Shown here one piece after another: positions 44,101-53,295 of a DNA stretch of 64,000 nucleotides. The translations under genes were made by a program, and so were the position numbers. The stretch is taken from assembly GCA_977006965.1 (NCBI GenBank), contig OZ345380.1:1798001-1862000 (forward strand). Direction: 5' to 3'. The stretch comes from Phymatolithon calcareum. Taxonomy: Eukaryota; Rhodophyta; Florideophyceae; Hapalidiales. The notes below the pieces were generated by a model that was not told where the DNA came from, ran no database searches, and saw nothing but the letters and a program-made list of their open reading frames with translations. Within the stretch, counting starts at the first letter, position 1, and the number at the start of each line of letters is the position of its first letter.

Positions 44101-44818
44101 ACCACTCCGTGGACACAAGCATTTTGTGGACTGCGTTGCAATGAGCGGAGACGGAAGTCGGATTATTTCGGGATCTTGGGACAATACTGTTCGTGTATGG
44201 GATGGGGAGAGCGGAGAATGCGTACTGGGACCACTCCGTGGACACGAGGATACTGTGTTGTGTATTGCAATGAGCGGAGACGGAAGTCGGATTGTTTCGG
44301 GATCTCGTGACTGGACAGTTCGTGTGTGGGATGGGGAGAGCAGAGAATGCGTACTGGGACCACTCCGTGGACACAAGAATATTGTGAATTGCGTTGCAAT
44401 GAGCGGAGACGGAAGTCGGATTATTTCGGGATCTTGGGACAATACTGTTCGTGTATGGGATGGGAAGAGCGGAGAATGCGTGCAGGATGGGGTGAAAAGG
44501 CAAGGCGAATACGGGGGTATACACTGCAAAGGATATATCAGAAGCCTTGAATTCGATGCTGGCAGTGAATTCTGTGTTGTACCTACGTCAGGTGAAGGTT
44601 TTCTTTTGGACACGAGCACTGGAACTAGGATGCATCATCCTGGGTACATGATGCAAGGAGGGAACCGCAGGATATACGCAACAGGGGAGAACGCGAAGAC
44701 AGTTCAAGTCGCTACCATGCCATTTGAATGTAACACATTTTGCTTCAGTAAGCTGCATTCAAAAGCTGTAGCTGGTCTCGTAGATGGTCAAGTTGTCATA
44801 GGAGAGCTCTTACTGTAG
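41186..44818 (+). CDS. NLR-like STAND NTPase: helical N-terminus, NB-ARC, WD40 repeats
   Basis: A 1210-residue intact gene without introns. Residues 1-120 form a helical region (MAEAGLVLGVVGMINQLAQR) resembling HeLo-like/RPW8-type N-termini of fungal and plant NLRs (similarity judged by eye). The NB-ARC core has Walker A GMGGVGKT (252-259), Walker B/kinase-2 LFVCDDIW (336-343), the RNBS-B-like SSAMVISTREKS and GGLPVAL (about 429-435). A helical/winged-helix stretch follows to about 790. One diverged blade and seven 43-residue WD40 repeats (804-1104) precede a C-terminal tail of about 105 residues. By family, ATP/ADP-switched oligomerisation triggers the N-terminal effector, and the WD40 domain senses the ligand. 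Neighbours are protease pseudogenes on both sides. No frame damage was seen. Confidence 0.9.
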   Translation: MAGMAEAGLVLGVVGMINQLAQRLSNFKKRCEDFGSLPDNWDSSIKSFEVCKTSVERIEAMLENDKECIGELATSTFCTILKNVEEYLTRAESILKSLEDEFTRESSPATASGSSHVVGNSSKQGCLPYLPCLPRRRRNRIVDGRPVNEGKLFSSVNKVKTELEKLDAIWKEAQPAIERVAIALVTPSMRVIDREPYDEYVAHFDEPPLSNKVVLNFNGETMEAYLKREVLSNSAGERVTAAFSPGVLGAVGMGGVGKTVALQALCRESEVKNKYVDGVFFITVGQDATEKKVIEGVALFVESSDGKCLARDITNKESAESAAKQASLWFKGRCALFVCDDIWSFEGYPIGYLSSLKLLLCNSPSSAMVISTREKSISQQFVEVKFSPREVRGEQASIILGKYAGIESESFDESSETWTAFGDILDVCGGLPVALGAAGTSLRNLIEEKGGIIGQSVVTYAHELKENIESVGDGSVDEYRGLRAVVKTSLKHCEDWAGGDEGRRKVGCELSVREKFEALSVLRKQAWIPRTCLQRLWETNERATKQVMSKLSDMHLVLRRWQATPAGEVDGLALHDLMLEQAKALSIENNRASLWHARLLEGYIRKEAGNVVQSNTYGCREWWDCKKVPEDGYIEKNLARHLGMSEGCELESLLCDVRWLQRRMKVGGIVALRDDFEELCHGSERAIGADAVRRAVEESWVNINNSIHATPFEIYGRLQSQCASSEFVQRFLSSVSMHVPKPHYVPNHELRWRADVGQLFRIDFEEEVRAMCLSDEQNIIAVGQGHEMHVFDLQAMCTVHRLKGHEDMITSVATSVDGSRIASGSKDSTVRVWDGESGECVLGPLLGHEEFVNCVAMSGDGSRIVSGSWDNTVRVWDGESAECVLGPLRGHEKSVNCVLMSGDGSRIVSGSLDKTVRVWDGESGECVLGPLRGHEKSVNCVAMSGDGSRIVSGSWDKTVRVWDGESGECVLGPLRGHKHFVDCVAMSGDGSRIISGSWDNTVRVWDGESGECVLGPLRGHEDTVLCIAMSGDGSRIVSGSRDWTVRVWDGESRECVLGPLRGHKNIVNCVAMSGDGSRIISGSWDNTVRVWDGKSGECVQDGVKRQGEYGGIHCKGYIRSLEFDAGSEFCVVPTSGEGFLLDTSTGTRMHHPGYMMQGGNRRIYATGENAKTVQVATMPFECNTFCFSKLHSKAVAGLVDGQVVIGELLL
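43595..44497 (+). repeat. WD40 array with high internal conservation, 7 x 129 bp
   Basis: Repeats begin at 43595, 43724, 43853, 43982, 44111, 44240 and 44369, each exactly 129 bp (43 residues, GH...WDGES...LGPLR). Repeats 2-6 differ at only about ten positions, mainly residues 3, 4, 5, 7, 23 and 25 of the unit. Synonymous differences are few, so the units were homogenised recently by conversion or unequal exchange. Repeat 1 is more diverged, and repeat 7 loses the consensus after ECV. Confidence 0.95.
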
Positions 44819-44931
44819 CTCAGGAGATAGTTAAATTTACCATGGACTTAGTGGGTTCTAAGAATTGGTGTAGTATTTTGTCAACATAAAGTTTCCGTCT
44901 GCTAGCGTGAAGTACTGAGATTTGATGATGC

Positions 44932-47592
44932 CTAGCTGAAATTTGAGTTTTCTCGGCACATAGTACAGGGCAATACATCACAAGCCTTTATGGTCAAAAT
45001 CGAGGCATGGCTACCCGCCAACGGCCGCATGCACTGCGCACCGTCTGCTTTTGTGCATATTATCTGTCGGGGAATAGCGTGCCCATGCCATTTCTCCAGC
45101 ATCCGCCAACGATCATGACAATCCAAGACGGTGCTCCACAGGTCGTATTGAACTACCGCGTCGTGCATGTCGCGCAACCTCGCACCATCATGAATGCTTC
45201 CGGCCTGAACTACTCTGACATCCCGCGCTCTGCATTGCTTGTTTGTGTCCGGCGACAAGGCGCTCCAGCAAGGACGCTTACAACTCCGTGCGGTCACTGC
45301 GGCCAGGCCGTAACATGTCCCTGTCGCAAGTCGTCACAACGGTTTGCCCAGCGCCGATTCGCTCGCCGTCATGTCCAGCGCACCGTCGACTATATGAAAT
45401 GCAATGTCTATGTGCTCTCCGTGTGTCTACGCCGCGTCTGCGAGCTCCTTTTCGTGACCGCCACCCATAACGACCACCCTACTGGAATTGGCGATTAATG
45501 GCACGGTTCTGAAAAACGTTTTCGCCAAATACGTCTCCAAAACACTCTCCGGTCGGTGATATCGTATCTGCTCCACCTCCGCCGCCGCGTTGCCAATCCC
45601 ACTCACGGGAGCCTCGGCTCCACCGCCCCGCATTGCAACACTTAGCCACTCACCACGTTTTCAATCACAGTGGAGAGCCTTTCAACAACATCACAGTTTC
45701 GCAGCTGCGCAAGTGCGATAGACGGTCTTGCCACCTTGAAAGTCTCCCGCCAGCCATCATGCAGCACCGAAGCTGCATGAATCAATTCGGTTATCTCACC
45801 GAGTGGACGTTGACTTGACAAAATTGACACCGTCGCACCGCATTGCGCCGCCACGACGGCCTGTGCCATCAACATTACAATCATCAGGCGTACGCGCTTC
45901 ATGTGCAGTGAGAGCATATAGGCAGCCGCCGCGTCCCACGGGGGTGTTGCAGCACGCGTACGGTCGCTAATAATGAGCCGGTTGGATGGTCGAGCTCGCC
46001 GATCGCGAGCGAGAATTGGTCGGCACTACGCAAATGCTCTGCAATTAAATGACCCAGGGAATCGATTCATCCTGCATCCTCGCGCGTGATGGGCACGTCT
46101 ATATCTGATGCCTGTGTAAACTCTGCGAGCGGCGACGGGACTGCATCCGGACTAGCGATGTTAGTGTCACGTGCTAAGATCGACGACGCGCCTCAAATCC
46201 ATATCACAACATATCAGACTCCGTTTCTCGTTCCTCTGCCCCGCGCAGATCAAGTCAGCCGTGCTCGATCACGTACTCCTCAATCTGCACCGCCATTCCA
46301 CCTTGCACCAGCGCAACCACAGGAGCCCCGCTTATGCCCGTCGCTCGTCGGGAAAATCTGACCATGTCACCCAAACATTGAACTTCCCGGCCACCAATCG
46401 TCTCCACAGTCCTGTGCAAAAGTTCCTCATAACCCGACGGCGCAACCGCGCGCACCACGACTTGCGTGCGACACCTTGCACCGTCCGGTGTTCTCAATCC
46501 TTCTCTTAAAAGTTCCGGCGGACATCTCTCATGCCAATTCCATCCCCATCTCCCCAGGTATTCAAAAGGCAACACCACAAACACGAATCCATATTCACTG
46601 ACCGCCACTCTCCCAGGAGCCCATCCCACAGCCGTCGTCACCCGCTCCGCATCGCCGATCGCAATGCTCGCATCCATTACGCCGCTCCCCGGGCGCCAAA
46701 GCGTGACACGCGCCACATATCCCGGAGCGTGACTCGTCAGCATACCTGAAAACGAGCCCTCGGTCGATACTGGAGCCGTCCACCGTGCACGCAACGTCGC
46801 TGTCCCGCAATCCATAGTGATCTCCACCGCCCGCGACGCACACACCGTCCACATCATCCGCCACGCCAAACGCAATGCGCACGAACGGGAAAGACAGAGA
46901 GTGCACACGGAGTCCCGGGAGAGCGCCCATCCTGACAACGTGGGCCGAATCCGGAACCACATGTCGCAACAACGCAACAGGCACAACATAAGCGTAGTCA
47001 GCATCCCCGGTACGCGCAGCAGTGGCCGCGAACATGGCGACGACCTTGCCGCCGCGCGCGTCGTAGAGCGGGGACCCGGAGTCGCCCGGTCAGAGTGCGG
47101 CGCGACGGTTCCAGACCACGAGCGCGGGAAGCATCGCACCCATCTGGTACAGTCTGTCGCGTACGCCCATCACCCTCATTGCATTCTGCAGTTTCCGTGA
47201 GCGCTGTGAGCGTCGCGAGGGCAATGGCAGTACATCGCCGCGACACCGAGGCGGCTCAGCGGCTGCCACGCGACGCTAGCGCCCAGGGGCGAGCAGCAAA
47301 GCACAGCGATATCTGCCGCACGGCACAAACGGAGAAGATGGGCGCGGTGCCCGGCGATGGTGATTTTCGATGCGTGCGCCACGAGGTGCAAGCAGGTCAG
47401 GAGGTGGCCAGATGACATGCAGACGGCCGCGCCGTAGAATTTAGCTCGTCCCAAAGAGACACCTAGACTTGATGCACATGTTGTGCGTATGAGCGCGCTC
47501 TTGTCGCGTTGCAAGGACGTAGTGCGCAGAGTCTCACATGATGGTTGGTGCGACTTGGAAGCCGGGAAGGAGATGAGAGCCGTTATCGACAC
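44932..47592 (-). pseudogene. Degenerate HtrA/Deg-like protease with PDZ domains, longest copy
   Basis: From 47592 downward: FYGAAVCMSSGHLLTCLHLV (His), AADIAVLCCSP (Asp), then in a third frame PGDSGSPLYDARGG with the catalytic Ser and canonical GDSG, and FAATAAR/DYAYVVPVALLR. Next come a PDZ-like stretch (DGVCVAGG, LRDSDVACTVDG), a second one (VVVRAVAPSGYEELL, IGGREVQCLGDM) and a far C-terminal scrap (VRVVQAGSIHDGARLRDM) near 45.2 kb. The size (about 2.66 kb) suggests a long multi-PDZ Deg-type protease. A stop directly before the Ser segment and several shifts show that it is dead. It is convergent with the NLR-like gene, 113 bp apart. Confidence 0.6.
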
Positions 47593-47715
47593 TGTACCAG
47601 AATCCTGACAGTGCAGTGATGTCCTTCTTGATCAATAATATTATTGGATCAATGTTTTGGTTATACGTGGCAACGCGGATGTCAACGACTGCTGGCACGT
47701 GTAAACAGACCCGAC

Positions 47716-48317
47716 CAGGGCGCTGCGGGAAAATTATTTTATTGCAATGAATTGTAGTTTTCTATTTATTGCACGGAGTTTTAGCTATTGCAATTGTAAT
47801 TGGGGCATAGTTTCCAATTGCAATTCAAATTTGTGCCGTACCGTTTACTTTTAGCTGGCTTACGGCATCGGCAGGAAGCAAGGTTGCACCTGTGTGCATT
47901 CAGCCGAAGTCACTTGACACACCGAGCTCTAGCTCGGGTGGCTCGCGATACACAAGTGATATTATCACTTTTTGATTTTCTGGCTGTTGGCGGGTCGACT
48001 TTGCGGGGCGCTCCTTCTGGTTTATGACTTCGACGGAGAAATCACAAACCAGGGCAATGGCCATGATGTGCAAGCGTACGTCTATGTTCGGCGACACGTC
48101 GTCACCGAAGCATCAGGAAGATTCACATCTGCCAAAGTTGAACTCTCTCGAAGAATCCTAATTGCATAGGTATTGCGAGATGTACCTCAATTACAAAAGG
48201 TATTGCGCGAAGTATCTCAATTGCAATTTCTATTGCATGAGAGAAATCCTATTGCTATTGATTGCCCAATTGCTCCGCTGGAAGCAATAGCGAAAAATTG
48301 AATTGGGACGAACCCTG
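47716..48317. mobile_element. hAT-7: hAT-like mosaic without target duplication
   Basis: The left end CAGGGCGCTGCGG (47716) and right end GACGAACCCTG (48317) enclose sequence dense in ATTGCAAT/AATTGCAA words, like the other hAT elements here. The ends match each other poorly beyond CAGGG, and flanking octamers differ (GACCCGAC versus CTATTGAT). It therefore looks like a recombinant between two elements or a strongly eroded copy. It separates the protease relic from the third copy of the 6.3-kb unit. Confidence 0.5.
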
Positions 48318-50170
48318 CTATTGATATTTAGAACGATAAGTGACGGTAGCAAGTATTGCTCACCTTCGTTGAACAGGGCCTCACCAAACCATTCTCCCCA
48401 ATTTTTGCACAGTTCCGTTGCGGAGCTCAGTTGGATTCCACACTTATTAACTACTAAACTGTACTACCCTCGTGGCTCACGTTTGAGCTCTACGAGGGAT
48501 GCTGTACCTATATCTCACAGACTGCTTTCCATGTTCTAACGTGAGCTCCTGTGGATATCACAAAGGTTTCCGTCACGGAAAGAATGTTGCCAGTCGTAAT
48601 GGAGGTCCACTTACATGCAAGCGAAAAGCAGAAATGTCTGGGCTCGCTTGCAATTCGTCTACAGCAAGGTAAGTGCTTGGTATGAATGTACCAACTGCAG
48701 ACACTGTGTGTGCGGTCTTGAATGCCTCGCTATGTAGGATTCCTGTGGATTGCTCCAACACTCCATATCTTCACGGCGTCCATGAACGGCATGTATTTCC
48801 GTACTTTCCTGCAAACAGCGTAAATGTCAACCGCTCAACCTTTGGTATTCCTGTATTGCGAAAACAATTTGACATCAGTTGGCATCATGCAAAACCTGTC
48901 CAACGTAGCCCTTGTGCACGAACACAAGGCGTGCATATACACGAGACGGAAGCATTGTCACAACTGCAGACACGGAATCAGTATTAACAGTGCCGGCCAC
49001 GATATCTGTAAGATGTTGCGCGGAACAATGGATCTCGACTTCCCTTCAGGGCAAGTGCGACAAGGGTAGGATGAGGCGGCAACAGCCGCAATAAAAAAGA
49101 ATTATATGTGGCACGAGTGGAAGCTGAGCGGCAAGCCTAAAGGAGGCAGAGACATCGGCCAAATAATTGGTTGGCGCAGGCGGTACTTAAGTGAAACTTA
49201 CATGTTCAGTTAAACATACTTTCAGTAACTCCTATCAGACAAAAAACCCTCGAAAAGTTGCTCGGTGTGCACTCCTCTTGTCATCGAAGTGGTCCCGAAA
49301 GAGCGTCATGAACGGAGTCGACGCGATTCATTTCTTCTGAGGTATGTTTAGTAAATAATGCTGTCTCTAACTCCTCTCAGTGACAAAAAACCATCTTAAC
49401 GTTCCTCACTGTGCACCCTCTTGTTATCGACGTGGTCCCGAAAGAGCGTCATGAACGGAGCCACCTCGATTCATTTGTTGCTGAGGTAAGGCTGTGCTCT
49501 GAGCGCATTAGCTCATCAAGCGATGCAGCTGGCCCTGCTCTCCACTGGGCGGTTTTTGTGTGGCTTGCTACACTTGCTCTCTGCATCAATTTCTCGATCG
49601 AGAGGAAACCACTGGAACGCTAGTTGATAATTTTCTGTGGCTTACTTGATCTGAAGCATCTTGAGCTGGCAGTGAAGGCCTCAATGGTAGAAAGTTAAAT
49701 GCAGCTCGCAAAATGGAGCATGAAATCTGAACATGATATAACGAAGAGTCGAGAATTCTAAAATAGACGTTTTTCTCCGTTAGAAACACATTGTTTCCCA
49801 GCACGCATTGCCAACTTGCCACAGCGTGAGCCTTCACAGCCCTTCGTCAGTCAATGCAATGTGGCTAGCTACCCAACTGGAGGTTAAATGGCACCTTGAC
49901 TCCTAGTCGTATTTCTTATGTTTCTACCATTCTTCAGTATTGATGCACACCCACTCAACGCTTCAAAATTTTAACCTTTCCTTCCTAATTCTCCTTTCAT
50001 TGCCCCAAAAAAAAAACTCCGCTGTCGACCGGAGGGATTGCCTCATTTGTTCTGCATCTGTCTGCAGTACCAATACAGGATCATGTCTTCAAACATTCCC
50101 AGAATCTCTCTTCATTTCCAGAAATAGATCCAGAGAGCAGTTTTAGGAACATGTTGTTGAGGTTCCGTTT
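48318..50170 (+). repeat. 6.3-kb unit, copy 3 (diverged, partial)
   Basis: Aligns by eye with about 4570-7290 of copy 1 but lacks the LINE. Landmarks are AGAACGATAAGTGACG at about 48330, CCTCGTGGCTCAC at 48470, CAAGGTAAGTGCTTGGTATG near 48670, a single diverged 119-bp unit near 49440-49560, and CCGGCATATCGCCGA near 50175. Identity is clearly lower than between copies 1 and 2. Because the LINE is absent, it represents the unit before that insertion. Confidence 0.7.
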
Positions 50171-51480
50171 CGCTTCCGGCATATCGCCGAAGAAGTAGAG
50201 TTGAGTTTGCGGGTGCGAGAGTATTCTCTTCGACTTTGTTTTCCGAAGACAAAGTGCAGCTCTCCTGCTTGGTTGTGTCCCATCTTTTGGGTTCCGCTCA
50301 TATCACCTCAAGCCCCCTGATTTATGCTGTCCTCAATTTTTCTTGGGTGTCATGTTTGCACGACCACAGGTGGCCTTCAAATGCTCTTCCTCCTGGTGCA
50401 CTCTTACGATTGGCTTGGTTCATGACGAATTCCCGGTGAATTGTCTTCCTGATGTTTTCCATGTCTGATGAGAACTGGTTGTCGTGCAATGTTGAATGAA
50501 CGAAGTATCATTGTTTTGTTCGCTGTACCACAATATTGGTAAAATCGTTGGTTGCGGAAAAACGTGTGTATGATTACTTGGCCATCCTCCCCAGCTTCCT
50601 TCCATGTTGAAGTCTGGCCTGGAACCGAGAGACCCTGGTCGCGTGGTGTAGTCAGAAGCGTCAGTCGTAATCACACGGTACTGCGGCACCGGGCGAATAG
50701 TTTTTGCTTTGTTGCGAGACCTAGGCAGACGATCCGTTTCAATTTGAACACTCCTTCAGGTTTCGAAGAAGGAATGTACCTTTTGCTTTTATCATCGCAA
50801 TTTCAAGCACAAGGTCAACAAGGCCCGGAGATAATCGACCAAGTGCCGAATATGCTACCTTACAACGAACGAAGTGTTGATTTACAGTGGAAATCAATGT
50901 ACTCGTACAGTACGTAAATGTGAGCTCTGGGATTGTTGTGGGCATGTTGTGTAAAGTGTTCAATTCACTCAAAGTCGGTTGTACAACAGAAGTGCAGAGT
51001 GATTGCTGCGGCAACAGACGAAGGTACATGGGTAATGAATTCATTCAACATACAAGGAGATTGGTATAAGTGAGCGCCGCGTGACGGCATGACGCCATTT
51101 GTGGATCATCATGATGGCGATACTTGCGCCTAAAGTAGACCATCTATGGTCGTTTGACGGCTCTGTCAGCAATTCGTAAACTTGGTAGTTTGAGGGCATG
51201 TACACGAGCTTGGCCGATATCATCTTCAACAGAAGCATGCTATATTTTGGTAGGAATACCCAAGTGACGTACACATAAGTCTTAGTGCGATTACCGCTGT
51301 ACTTGCGTTCCACAGGGAACAAATAAATCTCCGGTATTTGAGATTCGGACCTTCCTGCCATTATCATCAAGAGGAATTGAGCTCAACTAGTGATCCTGCT
51401 GGTATCTCGCAGACACACGAAAATTAATTTTCGGAAATTACTTTTCGCCGCAGCTGCGTGGCAAATACAGTAACTCAGTA
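50171..51480. other. Anonymous stretch with weak minus-strand frames
   Basis: Minus-strand frames 51370-51041 (109 codons, Tyr/Trp-rich, YVYVTWVFLPKYSM), 51044-50739 and 50689-50420 lie end to end and could be exons or a broken gene. I recognise no family and cannot place convincing splice sites. Treat as possible gene relic only. Confidence 0.25.
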
Positions 51481-51545
51481 CTGTACAGTACAACACATGA
51501 CCAGTTACTCAGAAGACCGTCCCCTGAGTTATAACTACAGTACAG

Positions 51546-51677
51546 TACTGGACGATTAGTCGATGTGCAGTGCCGTTGGTTTAAACCTTGGAAGGGCAGT
51601 TGAAATCCTATGCGGCAACTGCCCTTCCAAGGTTTAAACCAACGACACTGCACATCGACTACTGTAATCGTCCAGTA
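51546..51677. ncRNA. Long hairpin, possible small-RNA precursor
   Basis: The left arm 51546-51602 pairs with the right arm 51616-51677 around a 13-base loop. The inner 29 bp are perfectly complementary (CGTTGGTTTAAACC to the loop). There is one mismatch further out and a 5-base bulge (CAGTA) on the right arm. Flanking sequence is rich in ACTGTAC/GTACAGT words that can pair as well. Typing as ncRNA is an inference from structure alone; a recent inverted duplication would look the same. Confidence 0.35.
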
Positions 51678-51837
51678 GTAATAATTCATAATTACTAATA
51701 ATTATTATACTGCTACTGTACTGGCTACTGGTACTGTAGGTTACAGCAAGTGATCAGAATTGTCGAAAATCATGTCAATGATGGTCGCCTTTTGGCATAA
51801 CTCAGCCAATTTTTCTGGGACGCCTCTTCCCTACCAG

Positions 51838-51895
51838 TGCACAGGTGGGACCAGGGAAGGCTAGTGCAGTTGCCTTCCCTGGTCCCACCTGTGCA
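51838..51895. ncRNA. Perfect 24-bp-arm hairpin, possible small-RNA precursor
   Basis: Arms 51838-51861 and 51872-51895 are perfectly complementary over 24 bp (TGCACAGGTGGGACCAGGGA onward) with a 10-base loop TAGTGCAGTT. It lies 160 bp from the hairpin ending at 51677. No coding frame spans it meaningfully. The size is like a compact miRNA-type stem, but expression is unknown. Confidence 0.35.
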
Positions 51896-53295
51896 TCATC
51901 CGTTGTGATCATATGAACAATCTGGGTATGACCGAAGGATTGTTACTAGCAAATAGGGGCGGCGTGCTTGGAGGACCCGGTTGGAATGCCTCCAACGCAG
52001 GTCGATGGGCACGCGCACTGCTGTAGCTATGCATAGCTGCAGCCCCCCTCGCCCCCCCTGTTTCTATTCCCAAAAAAGTCGCCAGTCCGCAATTAAGTAC
52101 CATCTTGTAGACGATAAAATTCCACTTCACGTGGGACGTCAAGCTTGATGCAGTAAACTCACTACTACAGCAAGGCCACAGCATAAATGCTTACAATTGT
52201 AGGCTCATGCTGTATGGAGATACTCTGTAGCCGATTACAATTCAGTCTCAAATCACAGAAAAACACTAGAGGGGGCACTATTAATTGTCCCACTTTGTCG
52301 AAACGGAGACTTTGGAACGCCACAGTCCTCGTGCCACTCGTGAGACTTGTTGCCTGGAGCGATTGCAGAAGTGGTCGACACACTATTACAAAAAATGATC
52401 TGTTTCGGGGGCACTGCTACCACAGTATTGGAAAATTTGTTTCTGATGCTCAAGGACAGTGCTTACGTTTAAGACATATCTTAGGACAGTAGTTTCCCCC
52501 ATTGTTTAAGCTCTGAACTTGTCCGATGTGGGGATCTGAACCCACAACTGCCGAGTTGGATCTGACGCTGATAGCTCGAAATGAAACCACAGCAAGGCCG
52601 TTCTGTGCGGGGACTCCAGTCTGTTGCGGAAACCAAGGACAAGAACAAAGGTCAGAGCGAATCGGCCGACGGCCTAGCGGAATAGACTCGCTGTACTGTA
52701 CGGTACGCTTCCCGCACTCTCGAGAGTTCTCGCTCCTCCCAGCGCTAAATTTACGGCCGGAAAAAATTCCGAAAGAGTCCGCCCAGTGCCCTCCGCGTGC
52801 CACACAAGTGCCCACTAGTGCCTACGGCTCTAGGGTCACGAGTGTGATCCAGCGTGTCATGATGATCGCCACGGCGCTTGTAAAACGGAAATAAAAACGC
52901 CACTTGGCACCCGTGTAACACGTGCATGAGACGATCACGGCCTACGTTTGCCTGCCAAGGCTAAATTTCACATGATATATGATACGTATCAAAATCATAT
53001 ATATTAACAGATCTTACTGCACTCATCTTTTGAGTTGTGCAACGGCTCGTTTTTCATCGGTCCTTTGAAAAGTTTCCAAGAACAATCCTTGAACGGTACG
53101 CATAGACGTCAAATTAGCGCATCGTGGCACCGGCGCTCAACAGAATTCTGTAAGCTCCCACCCAGTTCACGCCTCTGCGGTATTGTACAGTACAGTAAAC
53201 TCAACTCTGAACTGAACTGACGAAATCGTCAACCCCGCGTCTTCGCTTCCTTCCGCAACTCACCCCCTTCTGTGTCCACACTCCCCACGCCCGCC
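51896..53295. other. Intergenic upstream of the RING-kinase gene
   Basis: No confident gene. On the minus strand, 52590-52515 contains an RNA-polymerase-III-like B box (GGTTCAGATCC; 9 of 11 consensus) with an imperfect T-arm. About 30 bases upstream is a weak A-box-like GAGCTATCAGCG. A proper cloverleaf does not form, so this is at best a tRNA-derived relic. The plus frame 52526-52894 (122 codons) shows no motif. The promoter of the kinase gene must lie near 53000-53290. Confidence 0.4.

Noticed and set aside
43595-44497. CRISPR-like array
   Set aside because: The only regular short-spaced repeat in the window is coding WD40 sequence; there are no spacers, and the window is eukaryotic.
43597-44619. 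340-codon minus-strand frame and several 150-214-codon frames across the WD40 array
   Set aside because: Periodic shadows of the 129-bp WD40 units; their repeats simply reflect the sense strand.
45007-45498. 163-codon plus-strand frame after the NLR-like gene
   Set aside because: Antisense to the C-terminal protease relic (VRVVQAGSIHDGARLRDM); no family features.
46255-47139. 294-codon minus-strand frame in the protease region
   Set aside because: GC-rich out-of-frame reading across the Ser segment. The protease motifs (PGDSGSP) lie in another frame, so this frame as a whole is not a protein, although its last third overlaps a PDZ-like piece.
52515-52590. Calling a tRNA gene
   Set aside because: The T arm has an extra base, and the acceptor and anticodon stems do not form.
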